This document shows, piece after piece, positions 8,496 through 16,548 of a stretch of DNA of 64,000 nucleotides. Below the pieces are notes generated by a model, which worked only from the letters and a program-made list of their open reading frames with translations, was not told the origin of the DNA and ran no database searches. Made by a program: the position numbers and the translations under genes. This stretch comes from Clostridium sp. AWRP. Its GTDB lineage: Bacteria; Bacillota; Clostridia; Clostridiales; Clostridiaceae. How positions within the stretch are numbered: the first letter of the stretch is position 1; each line of letters starts with the position of its first letter. The stretch covers positions 3,596,001 through 3,660,000 of the forward strand of contig NZ_CP029758.2 of assembly GCF_004006395.2 (NCBI RefSeq). The letters run 5' to 3'.

Positions 8496-9686
8496 TTATA
8501 GTTCAAATGGTGCCCAATAACTTTGTTTTTCAATTTTACCTGTTTTATTTACCTCTTTCAGTATGTTAAACATCTTGTAAAATTCATCATGGGTAATCAT
8601 TGATCCACCTAAACCTGCAACAAATCCTATTGTATTAACTTTTTCATCATTATTGTATAAAGCAGCCCTGGCTTCAGTAAGTAAAACTCCTGCTCCACAT
8701 GAAATTCCAAAGTTTACTGAGTTGTCAACTACGCCTACAACTTTAAATCTTTTTAAGCATTCTCTAACTTGTTTAGTCGGGAAAGGACGGAAGGTACGAA
8801 GTCTAACTACCCCAACTTTTTCTCCAAGGTTACGCAGGTGCATTGCAACATTTTTTGCTGTTTCAGTATGTCCACCCTGCATGAAAATAACTATCTCGGC
8901 ATCGTCAGTCATATATTCTTCCAACCATGGATTATATTTACGTCCAAATGTTTTAGCAAATTCATCATGAACTTCTTCAATTACTTTATAAGTACCTTCT
9001 ACAGCTAAATGACGCTGGTATTGTGTACCAGGACCCATTTCAGGTTCCATCTGTGCACCGATAATTTGAGGATCCCTTGTGTCTAAAACATGGTGGTTCT
9101 TATACGGTGGTAAAAATGAATCAACCTGTTCCTGTGACGGTACATCAACTTCACCAAGTATGTGGGATACAAAATATCCATCCTGGCAGGCATATTGAGG
9201 TAATAGAACTCTAGGATCTTCACCTATTCGGTAGTACATAAGTGTCATATCCAATGCTTCCTGTGGTGTAGATGCCCATCCTTGAATCCATCCCTGGTCA
9301 CGACAGCACAGGGCATCTGTCTGTTCAGATCCAAAATCTCCTGGCGGGTCTAATGTACGGTCGGCAATGGCCATTTGAAGGGGCAGCCTTTCACCTGATA
9401 TTGGAGAATAAACTTCCATTGCATAAGTAACACCTACTCCTGAACTACCTGTAAAAGCACGGGCTCCTGCAGCTGAAGCACCATAGACAATACTTAATTG
9501 TCCGTGTTCACCTTCGCCAAGAACAAATTCAGCATCCAGCTCTCCATCTGCTACCATTCGTGCCAGCTCTGACATGATTCCGGTATACGGACGAATTGGA
9601 TAGGAACATATAACATCTACATTAGCTAACTTAACTGCATTAGCTGTTGCAACACAACCAGACATTCTTTTTATATTAGTTTTCAT
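8496..9686 (-). CDS. probable oxalate oxidoreductase, alpha subunit
   Basis: A 396-residue pyrimidine-binding subunit of the 2-oxoacid:ferredoxin oxidoreductase family. Pyruvate enzymes carry YPITP near residue 30; here it is YPIRPYTG with R32. R110, D113, D117 and F118 follow in IADRTLDPPGDFGS. With an offset of one these match the residues I recall as oxalate-specific in the Moorella enzyme (Arg31, Arg109, Asp112, Asp116, Phe117), including the movable loop. Domain I spans about 1-240 and the C-terminal transketolase-like domain about 250-380. The start has an AGGAGGTG site 10 bases upstream. Oxalate specificity is inference from these residues and the adjacent OFA transporter; glyoxylate or another small oxoacid is possible. 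Confidence 0.82.
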   Translation of the reverse strand: MKTNIKRMSGCVATANAVKLANVDVICSYPIRPYTGIMSELARMVADGELDAEFVLGEGEHGQLSIVYGASAAGARAFTGSSGVGVTYAMEVYSPISGERLPLQMAIADRTLDPPGDFGSEQTDALCCRDQGWIQGWASTPQEALDMTLMYYRIGEDPRVLLPQYACQDGYFVSHILGEVDVPSQEQVDSFLPPYKNHHVLDTRDPQIIGAQMEPEMGPGTQYQRHLAVEGTYKVIEEVHDEFAKTFGRKYNPWLEEYMTDDAEIVIFMQGGHTETAKNVAMHLRNLGEKVGVVRLRTFRPFPTKQVRECLKRFKVVGVVDNSVNFGISCGAGVLLTEARAALYNNDEKVNTIGFVAGLGGSMITHDEFYKMFNILKEVNKTGKIEKQSYWAPFEL

Positions 9687-9717
9687 TATTTCAATTCACC
9701 TCCTATGTGATATGAAC

Positions 9718-10011
9718 TTAATCTTCAAAATCCAGTTCAGGAACCAGGCTGATTGCTCCAACAGGACACATCTCGGCACATATTCCACAACCTTTGCAAT
9801 ATTTTAGATTAAAATTAATAGGACTGTCTTTAGTCATAAGATTTACACATGAATCAGGACAGCTAATCCAGCAAATCTGACATTCTGTACACTTCTCAGC
9901 ATCCAATATTGGTCTCCTTGTACGCCAGTTGCCAGTAATCATTCCTTCATTTTCTTTTTGTGGTGATTTAACAGTTCCTGCAAAAGGAATCTTTTCATAT
10001 GGTACAGCCAT
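9718..10011 (-). CDS. oxidoreductase delta subunit, 2x[4Fe-4S] ferredoxin-like
   Basis: A 97-residue polyferredoxin subunit with two clusters: C-T-E-C-Q-I-C-W-I-S-C-P and C-K-G-C-G-I-C-A-E-M-C-P, in the C-terminal two thirds. I start it at ATG 10011 because a GAGGAGGTG site lies 7 bases upstream; the longer TTG-initiated frame to 10029 would overlap that site. It relays electrons from the beta-subunit cluster to external ferredoxin. In the Moorella oxalate enzyme this domain is, as I recall, fused to gamma. Here it is a separate gene 30 bases after gamma. Confidence 0.9.
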   Translation of the reverse strand: MAVPYEKIPFAGTVKSPQKENEGMITGNWRTRRPILDAEKCTECQICWISCPDSCVNLMTKDSPINFNLKYCKGCGICAEMCPVGAISLVPELDFED

Positions 10012-10041
10012 TTTACAGCACCTCCTCAATATTTTAATATT

Positions 10042-10680
10042 TTATAAAGTATTTGTATCTACAACAACAGCTTGTTCATATGCTTTTTTAGCAGCACTCT
10101 TATTTACAACAATTTTTAATAAATCATCCATCTTCACAATTTCGGTACCTTTGACAATAGCAGCAGCTAATGCTGCACCCATACCTTTACCTATACCGGA
10201 TGCATCTGTTGCACCTTCTGCACCTGAAAGTGTAATAATGGATTTTGACAGCTTATTGGCATCTATTGTTATAATTTTTGAAAGGTTTTCTGTATTTTTT
10301 TTGATAAATTTGAACAAGTACTCAGGCGCCCTCTTAGTATTAATTACAAGAACAGCCCCGGGTCTAATTCCAGCTAAAATGTCAATCCCCTTAACAAGAG
10401 TTTCTTCTGTAAGTGCAACAATATCTGGAGTTTCATTTTCATAAACATATTTGGATTCGATTGGTTTAGGGCTAATTTTACCATAGGCCCTTACAGGAAC
10501 ATAGATACGGTCGGGAAGGTCAACATAATTTTCCCAGGCTTGAACACATTTACCTTCTAGTGCGGCAGCTTCAGTTAGAGAGACAACTACATCACGAGCT
10601 TCTTTGTTTTCATATACTCCTCTTCCCCAAACTGTGATTTGCTTTAAATCTGGTTCAGCAAACAAATTTTTATTTGTCAC
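10042..10680 (-). CDS. oxidoreductase gamma subunit
   Basis: A 212-residue POR/KorC-type gamma subunit. It begins with the family pattern ITVWGRGVYENKEA and ends with the G-x-G-M-G-A-A-L-A-A segment near residue 165. The start is GTG with a GGTGGAG site close upstream. It is the first oxidoreductase gene, 59 bases after the AAA ATPase stop with no terminator between, so ATPase and enzyme are likely one transcript. Gamma (212) plus delta (97) is close to the ~315 residues I recall for the fused Moorella gamma chain, supporting a split version of the same enzyme. Confidence 0.85.
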   Translation of the reverse strand: MTNKNLFAEPDLKQITVWGRGVYENKEARDVVVSLTEAAALEGKCVQAWENYVDLPDRIYVPVRAYGKISPKPIESKYVYENETPDIVALTEETLVKGIDILAGIRPGAVLVINTKRAPEYLFKFIKKNTENLSKIITIDANKLSKSIITLSGAEGATDASGIGKGMGAALAAAIVKGTEIVKMDDLLKIVVNKSAAKKAYEQAVVVDTNTL

Positions 10681-10739
10681 TATTCTCCACCTTCTTTTTT
10701 AATAATTTGAACTTGGTAATGTACACAGCTGTAAAACTG

Positions 10740-12851
10740 CTATTTGGGGGCAATCACCTCCTCAAATTTCTTTTTATGTTTCACCTCAGTAATGGCTTGA
10801 TTAAAGATTTTATCATCTATTTTAATCTTTAATCCTGTTTTAAGTGCTTTTCTAAGTGCTATAAATGAAGATTTATGACATAAAGTAGCCAGTTCTGCTC
10901 CAGTCATTCCCTTGGTGTTTTCAGCTAATTGCATAAAATCTACACTTTCTGAAATAGGTAAATTTTGAGAATGGATTTTTAAAATAGCCTCCCTCTCATC
11001 TACATTTGGCAGCGGAATTTCTAGTATATATTCAAATCGTCCTTCTCGTAGTAAAACTGGATCAATTAGATTTATTCTATTTGTAGCGGCTAATACTATG
11101 ACTTCATTAGATTTTTCTAGGTTATCAAATTCGAGTATAAGACGACTTATAAGCCTATCTGATAAATTATTTGCTGAATTAGATCTATAGCTGCATATAG
11201 CATCGATTTCATCGAAAAACAAAATACAAGGAGAACTTTGTTTTGCTTTAATAAATATATCATGTAAAACCTTTTCAGCTTCCCCCATCCCATGAGATGC
11301 TAGAGTAAGTCCACTTATAGTAATAAAGTTTGCCTTTGTAGAATTACCAGCAGCTTTTGCAAGTAAAGTTTTTCCACTACCTGAGGAACCTGTCAATAAA
11401 ATACCTTTTGGGAGGGTAAAATTATATTCTTTACATAAATTGAGATCATGTAGTGGAAGCTCTATTAAAGTTTTTAAAGTGTCTTTAATTTCTTCTAATC
11501 CCCCAATATCTTCCCAATTTATATCAGGAACTTCTGTACAATATTCACGGGTAGAAGAAGGTTGAATTTCTCGCAGTGCTTCAATAAAATTATTCATAGA
11601 AACTTTAAATGGGGGAAGTCTTTCATCTAATCCAATTTTTGATAAAATATTACGTAAAGCTATCATACCAGCTTCTTTACATAAGGCTGAAAGATCTGAT
11701 CCAACAAATCCATAGGTAACATCAGCTAACTCCTCCAATTCTACATCTTCATCAAGAGGCATACCTTTTGTATGAATTTGTAGTATTTTAAATCTTCCTT
11801 TTTTATCTGGAGGCATTATTGCAATTTCTTTATCGAATCTTCCTGCTCGTCTTAACGCAGGATCTAGTGAATCAGGTATATTTGTGGCACCAATTACAAC
11901 AACTTGTCCTCGACTCTCTAAGCCATCCATAAGTGCCAGAAGTTGTGCTACGACTCTCTTTTCAACTTCACCATGTACATATTCTCTTCTTGGTGCAATT
12001 GAATCAAGTTCATCAAGGAAAATTATACTTGGTGCTCTACTTTTAGCTTCCTTAAATATTTCTCTAATTTTTGCTTCACTTTCACCATAAAACTTATTTA
12101 TTATTTCAGGACCATTTACATGAATAAAATGAGCTTTTGTTTCTGATGCTATAGCTTTAGCTATTAAAGTTTTTCCTGTACCTGGAGGTCCGTAAAGCAA
12201 AATGCCTTTTGGCGCTTCAAATCCCAATTTTTTAAATACACCTGGATATTTAAAAGGAAGTTCTACAATTTCTCTTATTTTTTTAACTTCTTTGTTTAAA
12301 CCTCCTATATCCTCATATGTAACTCTTGCTCTTACATCTCCGAGCTCCCCTTCTATAAAAATAAGATCAGTTTCTTCATCTATTTTTACTGGACCAGATG
12401 GTGCTGTCCCACTTACGTAAAACCCAACCTCATTGTTTCCAAAGATCATTAAAGACAATTCATCATCACTAAGCATTGGAATTCCTTTAAGCATATTTTT
12501 AATTTCTTTTTTATCATCTTCTTTTGGCTTAAAAAATGTGTCTATGGGAGAAAGCATTATTTTACGTGCTGTTTTCACTTTAGTTTCACTAATAGTTACA
12601 ATATCATCAATGCCTGTACCAGCATTTCTCCTAATAATTCCATCCATTTGAATAAGAGGCATTCCATAAATGGCATTAAATGATGGATAAACTTTTGCTA
12701 CAGTATTTCTTTTTCCTTTGATATTTACAAATTGTCCCGTATCCAATCCTAATACTTCCATATCTTCTCTATTCATACGAATGATGCCTTTTCGAGAATC
12801 TTCAACTAAGCCTTCTCTAACTTTTAGCTTAATACTATTAAGTTGTACCAT
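10740..12851 (-). CDS. CDC48/p97/VAT-type tandem AAA+ ATPase
   Basis: A 703-residue protein with a CDC48-type N domain (about 1-175: double-psi barrel with NREDMEVLGLDTGQFV, then a second subdomain) and two AAA+ modules. D1 has Walker A GPPGTGKT near 221, Walker B IIFLDELDS and arginine-rich SRH GRFDKEI. D2 has GSSGSGKT near 487, ILFFDEIDA and REGRFEY. ATG 12851 is chosen since AGAGGTG lies 9 bases upstream; the GTG 12 bases earlier overlaps that site. CDC48 homologues are standard in archaea and sporadic in bacteria; they unfold or remodel protein complexes. Position before the oxidoreductase genes suggests assembly, repair or turnover of the Fe-S/TPP enzyme. That is inference. Confidence 0.9.
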   Translation of the reverse strand: MVQLNSIKLKVREGLVEDSRKGIIRMNREDMEVLGLDTGQFVNIKGKRNTVAKVYPSFNAIYGMPLIQMDGIIRRNAGTGIDDIVTISETKVKTARKIMLSPIDTFFKPKEDDKKEIKNMLKGIPMLSDDELSLMIFGNNEVGFYVSGTAPSGPVKIDEETDLIFIEGELGDVRARVTYEDIGGLNKEVKKIREIVELPFKYPGVFKKLGFEAPKGILLYGPPGTGKTLIAKAIASETKAHFIHVNGPEIINKFYGESEAKIREIFKEAKSRAPSIIFLDELDSIAPRREYVHGEVEKRVVAQLLALMDGLESRGQVVVIGATNIPDSLDPALRRAGRFDKEIAIMPPDKKGRFKILQIHTKGMPLDEDVELEELADVTYGFVGSDLSALCKEAGMIALRNILSKIGLDERLPPFKVSMNNFIEALREIQPSSTREYCTEVPDINWEDIGGLEEIKDTLKTLIELPLHDLNLCKEYNFTLPKGILLTGSSGSGKTLLAKAAGNSTKANFITISGLTLASHGMGEAEKVLHDIFIKAKQSSPCILFFDEIDAICSYRSNSANNLSDRLISRLILEFDNLEKSNEVIVLAATNRINLIDPVLLREGRFEYILEIPLPNVDEREAILKIHSQNLPISESVDFMQLAENTKGMTGAELATLCHKSSFIALRKALKTGLKIKIDDKIFNQAITEVKHKKKFEEVIAPK

Positions 12852-12882
12852 TTTGACATACACCTCTTTTTTTACTTTTAAT

Positions 12883-13026
12883 AAACAGAGTTCTTGGAAT
12901 CAGTTAGAGTTTTAACTCTCCCTAATGCTTATTAACAGGATTCTTTAGCACTTAGAAGACGTTATCATTTAGCTAAAATACGCTATCTAGGAATGTAGTT
13001 GATCACAACATACACTTGAGAAAATT
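12883..13026 (+). repeat. hairpin-rich mobile repeat R1 inside the AAA ATPase leader
   Basis: It starts ATAAACAGAGTTCTTGG at 12881 like the other R copies, then has a degenerate hairpin (AGTTAGAG / CTCTCCCTAA) and a CGTTATC...GGAATGTAGTTG tract matching R2. Flanking DNA (TTTTTACTTTTAAT on the left; ATTTTTAT and the operator on the right) is also found at about 13399-13500 without this insert. The duplicated copy therefore serves as an empty site. Confidence 0.6.
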
Positions 13027-13065
13027 CAATTAAATAAAATTGGACTTTAGCATTTTTATATTTTA

Positions 13066-13092
13066 AAATTTGGTATACGGTATACCAAATTT
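13066..13092. promoter_or_regulatory. GntR-type operator, copy 1
   Basis: A perfect inverted repeat with 13-bp arms around one central base: AAATTTGGTATAC-G-GTATACCAAATTT. It lies about 215 bases upstream of the AAA ATPase start and probably controls the ATPase-oxidoreductase transcript. Confidence 0.7.
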
Positions 13093-13331
13093 GGATAAAA
13101 ACATTTTAATGATATATTCTATATATGTCGTTCAAAATTTGATTCATTATGAGTTTACAATATGAGATAAAAATATTAGAACAGATAATTATTAGATAAA
13201 TACTTCTTAATTAGGAAAAATTCTTGTATTATTGAAAAATTCAAATAATTGTGAAATGTTTTGAATGTTGAGACTTAATTGTTATATTTGTAATAATATA
13301 TAGGTAATTGCTCTATATGAACTTAATTACA

Positions 13332-13412
13332 TATTCTACTAAACCTTCTGTAACTTTCAATCTAATACTATTGGGTTGTACTATTTACACATACCACTCT
13401 TTTTACTTTTAA
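13332..13412 (-). pseudogene. decayed duplicate of the AAA ATPase 5' end
   Basis: On the minus strand about 18 codons read IVQPNSIRLKVTEGLVE, against MVQLNSIKLKVREGLVE of the intact gene. The start codon is ATA instead of ATG. The upstream leader (AGAGTGGTATGTG for AGAGGTGTATGTC, then the shared ATTAAAAGTAAAAAGAG tract) is also duplicated, as is operator 2. Beyond these codons similarity ends, so only the promoter, leader and first codons were copied or remain. Confidence 0.7.
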
Positions 13413-13476
13413 TAAAAAAATTAAAGTAGCTATAGTTTATTAATAAAGTTAAATTTTAGTATTTTTATTTTTTTAG

Positions 13477-13499
13477 AATTGGTATACGGTATACCAATT
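13477..13499. promoter_or_regulatory. GntR-type operator, copy 2
   Basis: A perfect inverted repeat with 11-bp arms: AATTGGTATAC-G-GTATACCAATT. It occupies the same place relative to the decayed ATPase copy as operator 1 does to the intact gene. It lies 168 bases beyond the GntR stop codon. Confidence 0.65.
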
Positions 13500-13666
13500 T
13501 TGATTGAAAACATCTTCATTCCATCCCCATATTCATAGTATCACAACTAATTAATTATTTCAATAGTTTGACTTAAAATATATTATTTATATAATTATAC
13601 AAATAATACTATAAAATGAGCAATTTTTCAATTTTCACTATCTATTAAAATATTTTGTGATAATTA

Positions 13667-14347
13667 TTACTTTTTTTGAAAATATGCCATTTTTAAAAAT
13701 GTCTCACTGGATTTCTCAACGTGTTTCTTAGCCGAATTATATGATCCATCACTATTATGTTGACGCAAATTTTTGATAATTTCACTATGCTCAGTAAAGG
13801 CTTCCTGAAGTCGACCAGGTTTTGTGTAGGTTAGTTTTGTAAATTTACTAATGTACTCACGAAGTGTACTAACAAAATAATATAGATGTGGACTTTTTGC
13901 AGCCTTATAAATACTTTCATGAAATTTTCTATTTAATGAAATTGACTTGGCAACATTTCCTTTTTGATACTCTTCTAACATTTTATTATTAAAAGAATCT
14001 AAACTTTTTAGTTCAGGTTCTTTTATTTTAGTCGCTGCAATGCTACAGCTGAGAGCTTCTAATGATATTCTAATTACCTGAATTTCTTCTATATCTTCTT
14101 TAGTAAATCCAGAAACAACCACCCCTTTGCGAGGGATATGCGTAACCAATTTCTCGATTTCAAGTTTTCTAATGGCTTCTCTTACTGGAGTCCTACTTAT
14201 TCTTAATTGCTCTGCAATGTTACGTTCTACAAGACGCTGGCCTGGTTCCAATTTTCCATCAAGAATAGCATTACGTAAGATAGAAAATACCGAATCTCTA
14301 ATATAACCCGTATTGTCAAACTTTATAGGTGAAAATTCATAAGCCAA
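13667..14347 (-). CDS. GntR-family regulator, FCD (FadR-like) domain
   Basis: A 226-residue regulator. The winged helix covers about residues 12-80 with the GntR signature L-x-P-G-Q-R-L-V-E-R-N-I-A-E-Q-L-x-I-S-R-T-P-V-R-E. The helical FCD ligand domain follows, with metal-site candidates in FHESIYKAAKSP near 140 and a C-terminal HSEI...HVEKS pattern. The start is TTG, 8 bases after AAGGAGGT. FCD regulators sense small carboxylates such as oxalate, glycolate or pyruvate and bind TGGT-ACCA palindromes; three such palindromes lie in this region. It is likely the local repressor of the oxidoreductase operon and the thioredoxin-fold gene. Confidence 0.88.
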   Translation of the reverse strand: MAYEFSPIKFDNTGYIRDSVFSILRNAILDGKLEPGQRLVERNIAEQLRISRTPVREAIRKLEIEKLVTHIPRKGVVVSGFTKEDIEEIQVIRISLEALSCSIAATKIKEPELKSLDSFNNKMLEEYQKGNVAKSISLNRKFHESIYKAAKSPHLYYFVSTLREYISKFTKLTYTKPGRLQEAFTEHSEIIKNLRQHNSDGSYNSAKKHVEKSSETFLKMAYFQKK

Positions 14348-14500
14348 TTTATTTTACCTCCTTTATAGTTTTCATAATATTAAAATTTATTTTTTTATTT
14401 ATTATATTAAGAAAATTATATCATTAATAGCTACTATATGTCAATTTGTAGTAGATTTATTAAAATATTTTATACATAAGCCCTAATAAAAAATTAATGG

Positions 14501-14556
14501 AAATCTAAAAACTTTTGAGTTATTTAATCTACAAGTTTTCAAAAGTTTTTAGATTT
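14501..14556 (-). terminator. terminator after the chemoreceptor gene
   Basis: Perfect 18-bp arms AAATCTAAAAACTTTTGA / TCAAAAGTTTTTAGATTT, with T-rich tracts on both sides. It lies 67 bases past the chemoreceptor stop and upstream of gntR, isolating the two. Confidence 0.7.
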
Positions 14557-14570
14557 TTTACTTGGATTTA

Positions 14571-14625
14571 TCAAAATATTTAATCGGGCTGAAGGTTGTA
14601 AAAATATTTCTACGTATAAGTTTTA
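14571..14625. repeat. downstream repeat, copy X
   Basis: The tract TCAAAATATTTAATC then GGGCTGAAGGTTGTAAAAA and GTATAAGT closely matches 16470-16520. It starts in the last codon of the chemoreceptor gene and continues toward its terminator. Confidence 0.5.
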
Positions 14626-16317
14626 TTCTTCTGTTTTAAATTTATTTACATTTTCCATTACATCGTTAACCACATGTAATAGCTTTTCAGCTGAATTAGT
14701 AACCTCTTCTGAAGAACTGCTCAATACCTCAGCTATGGAAGCTATATCTTTAGAAGATATAGAAATTTCCTTTGCTGAAGAAGACGATGTCTCTAAATTA
14801 TTCATTATAATAGATTTGTTATTGTCAGCCTCAATCATAGATTTATTAACTAGGTTTATTCCTGGCAGCAATTTTTCTATATCATCAATTATTACCCCAA
14901 AAGAACTTGCAATGTTGTTTACAATACCGATTTGATTTGAAAATTGACGATCTACATTTTTAGTGTCATCAACAACAGCAACACTTTGATTAGAAACATT
15001 TTTTAAAAGTTCATTAATGTTTTTAGATGACATTTTTGACTGTTCTGCAAGAACCCTAATTTCATCTGCCACTACACTAAATCCCTTTCCAGCTTCTCCA
15101 GCCCTAGAGGCTTCTATCGATGCATTTAATGCAAGTAAATTAGTTTGATCTGATATATCATTTATTAAATTTGTAATGTCGCTTATTTTATCAATATTAT
15201 CACCTAATCCTTGAATCTTTTCTACAACAGATTTAAATTGAACGTTTAAATCATTTATTGATTTTATTAGTAAATTCACATCACCACTGCTTTTTTTAGA
15301 CTTTTCCTTAATACTATTTCCCATAACGTTAAATTCATTTATCATCTTAGTAGTATTTTCTATTCTTTTTCCAAATTCATCAAACACCTCTTCCATATTA
15401 ACAATATGATAAGCTTGTTTTTCGGAATTTTCTGACACTTTGTGAATGATTAAAGAAACATTTTCTGCAGACAATGACATTTCTTTAGATATACTATATA
15501 AATCACCAGCACTTCCCTGGGCATTACTTACATGTTCTTTTATATTTATCAAGATATTACTAACCTTTAATCTAAAATCATTTAAAAAATGCATTATTTG
15601 TTCAATTTCATCCTTTGTCTTCAATTCCAAATTCCCCTGCAGATTACCCTCACTCATATCTACTAACTTACTTTCAATTATGCCAATGTTATACTTTAAT
15701 TTTTTTGAAAATAACCACACCGAAACTAAAGATATAATGACAGCAATTATAACTTGTAAGATGGAGAGATAAAAGAACAATTTTTTAATATTTTCAAATG
15801 TGGACACATCTTCATCCACTCCAATAGCAGCTATAACTTGTCCAGATGAATTTTTTATTGGAGCATAAGCTGACATATAAGTTCCCCATTTATCTGACGA
15901 TGGCTCACTATCAACAGCAATACTACCATCAAAAGCACTGATCATTCTACCCTGCATTTCGTAACTTTCCAAATAATCTGCTGGATCAGGTGAAGCATCT
16001 ATCAAAAATTGTGCAGTTTTATTGTCTTTTTTTATGTAAACATAAAAATTTTTGATATCTTTTTTTGCCTTGAACACTATCATAGAATTTAGTACTTCAC
16101 CATATTCTTTAGAATTGTTAGACTTATCCTTTATTATTTTTTCTATCCTATTCTTGTCAATAATACTAATTGATTCTGTGACAGACTGTTTTGCTTTATC
16201 CCTCAGTTGTGATTCCGCCCTCTTAAGTATAACAGTACTACTTATCAAAGATATTGCAACAATAGCACCAACAACTACACATACTAACCTGAGAATTTTG
16301 GTCCCAAGTTTGCTCAT
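14623..16317 (-). CDS. methyl-accepting chemotaxis protein
   Basis: A 564-residue chemoreceptor. Membrane segment 1 is at about residues 10-32, an extracellular Cache-like sensor at about 33-180, and membrane segment 2 at about 181-205. HAMP follows to about 260, then a long coiled-coil signalling domain with the conserved hairpin tip DQTNLLALNASIEASRAGE near 395. The sensor contains an AFDGSIAVDSEPSSDKWGTY stretch typical of single-Cache domains. The ligand is unknown. ATG 16317 follows GGGGGAG by 9 bases. It is transcribed alone; it would signal through CheA/CheW encoded elsewhere. Confidence 0.92.
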   Translation of the reverse strand: MSKLGTKILRLVCVVVGAIVAISLISSTVILKRAESQLRDKAKQSVTESISIIDKNRIEKIIKDKSNNSKEYGEVLNSMIVFKAKKDIKNFYVYIKKDNKTAQFLIDASPDPADYLESYEMQGRMISAFDGSIAVDSEPSSDKWGTYMSAYAPIKNSSGQVIAAIGVDEDVSTFENIKKLFFYLSILQVIIAVIISLVSVWLFSKKLKYNIGIIESKLVDMSEGNLQGNLELKTKDEIEQIMHFLNDFRLKVSNILINIKEHVSNAQGSAGDLYSISKEMSLSAENVSLIIHKVSENSEKQAYHIVNMEEVFDEFGKRIENTTKMINEFNVMGNSIKEKSKKSSGDVNLLIKSINDLNVQFKSVVEKIQGLGDNIDKISDITNLINDISDQTNLLALNASIEASRAGEAGKGFSVVADEIRVLAEQSKMSSKNINELLKNVSNQSVAVVDDTKNVDRQFSNQIGIVNNIASSFGVIIDDIEKLLPGINLVNKSMIEADNNKSIIMNNLETSSSSAKEISISSKDIASIAEVLSSSSEEVTNSAEKLLHVVNDVMENVNKFKTEE

Positions 16318-16470
16318 AATTTTAAACTCCCCCTAGCTTAAATGAAATCTATTAATGCTTTTTCTATTAAATTAAAAATATATACTTATAAATATTATAA
16401 CTTGTTATAATATTTAAGTCATCAATAAAAATTTGTAAAAAACACCTCTAACTTCAATAGCACTACATTT

Positions 16471-16545
16471 CAAAATATTTAATGAGCTGAAGGTTGTAAA
16501 AAGTATCAGAGTATAAGTCGATTTTTCGTTTAGAAACTCTATAAA
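16471..16545. repeat. downstream repeat, copy Y
   Basis: The copy joins both halves seen separately elsewhere: ATTTAATGAGCTGAAGGTTG (shared with 14576) and GTATAAGT...ATTTTTCGTTTAGA-ACTCTATAA (shared with 449). It lies immediately past the VanW stop. Confidence 0.5.
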
Positions 16546-16548
16546 CTC

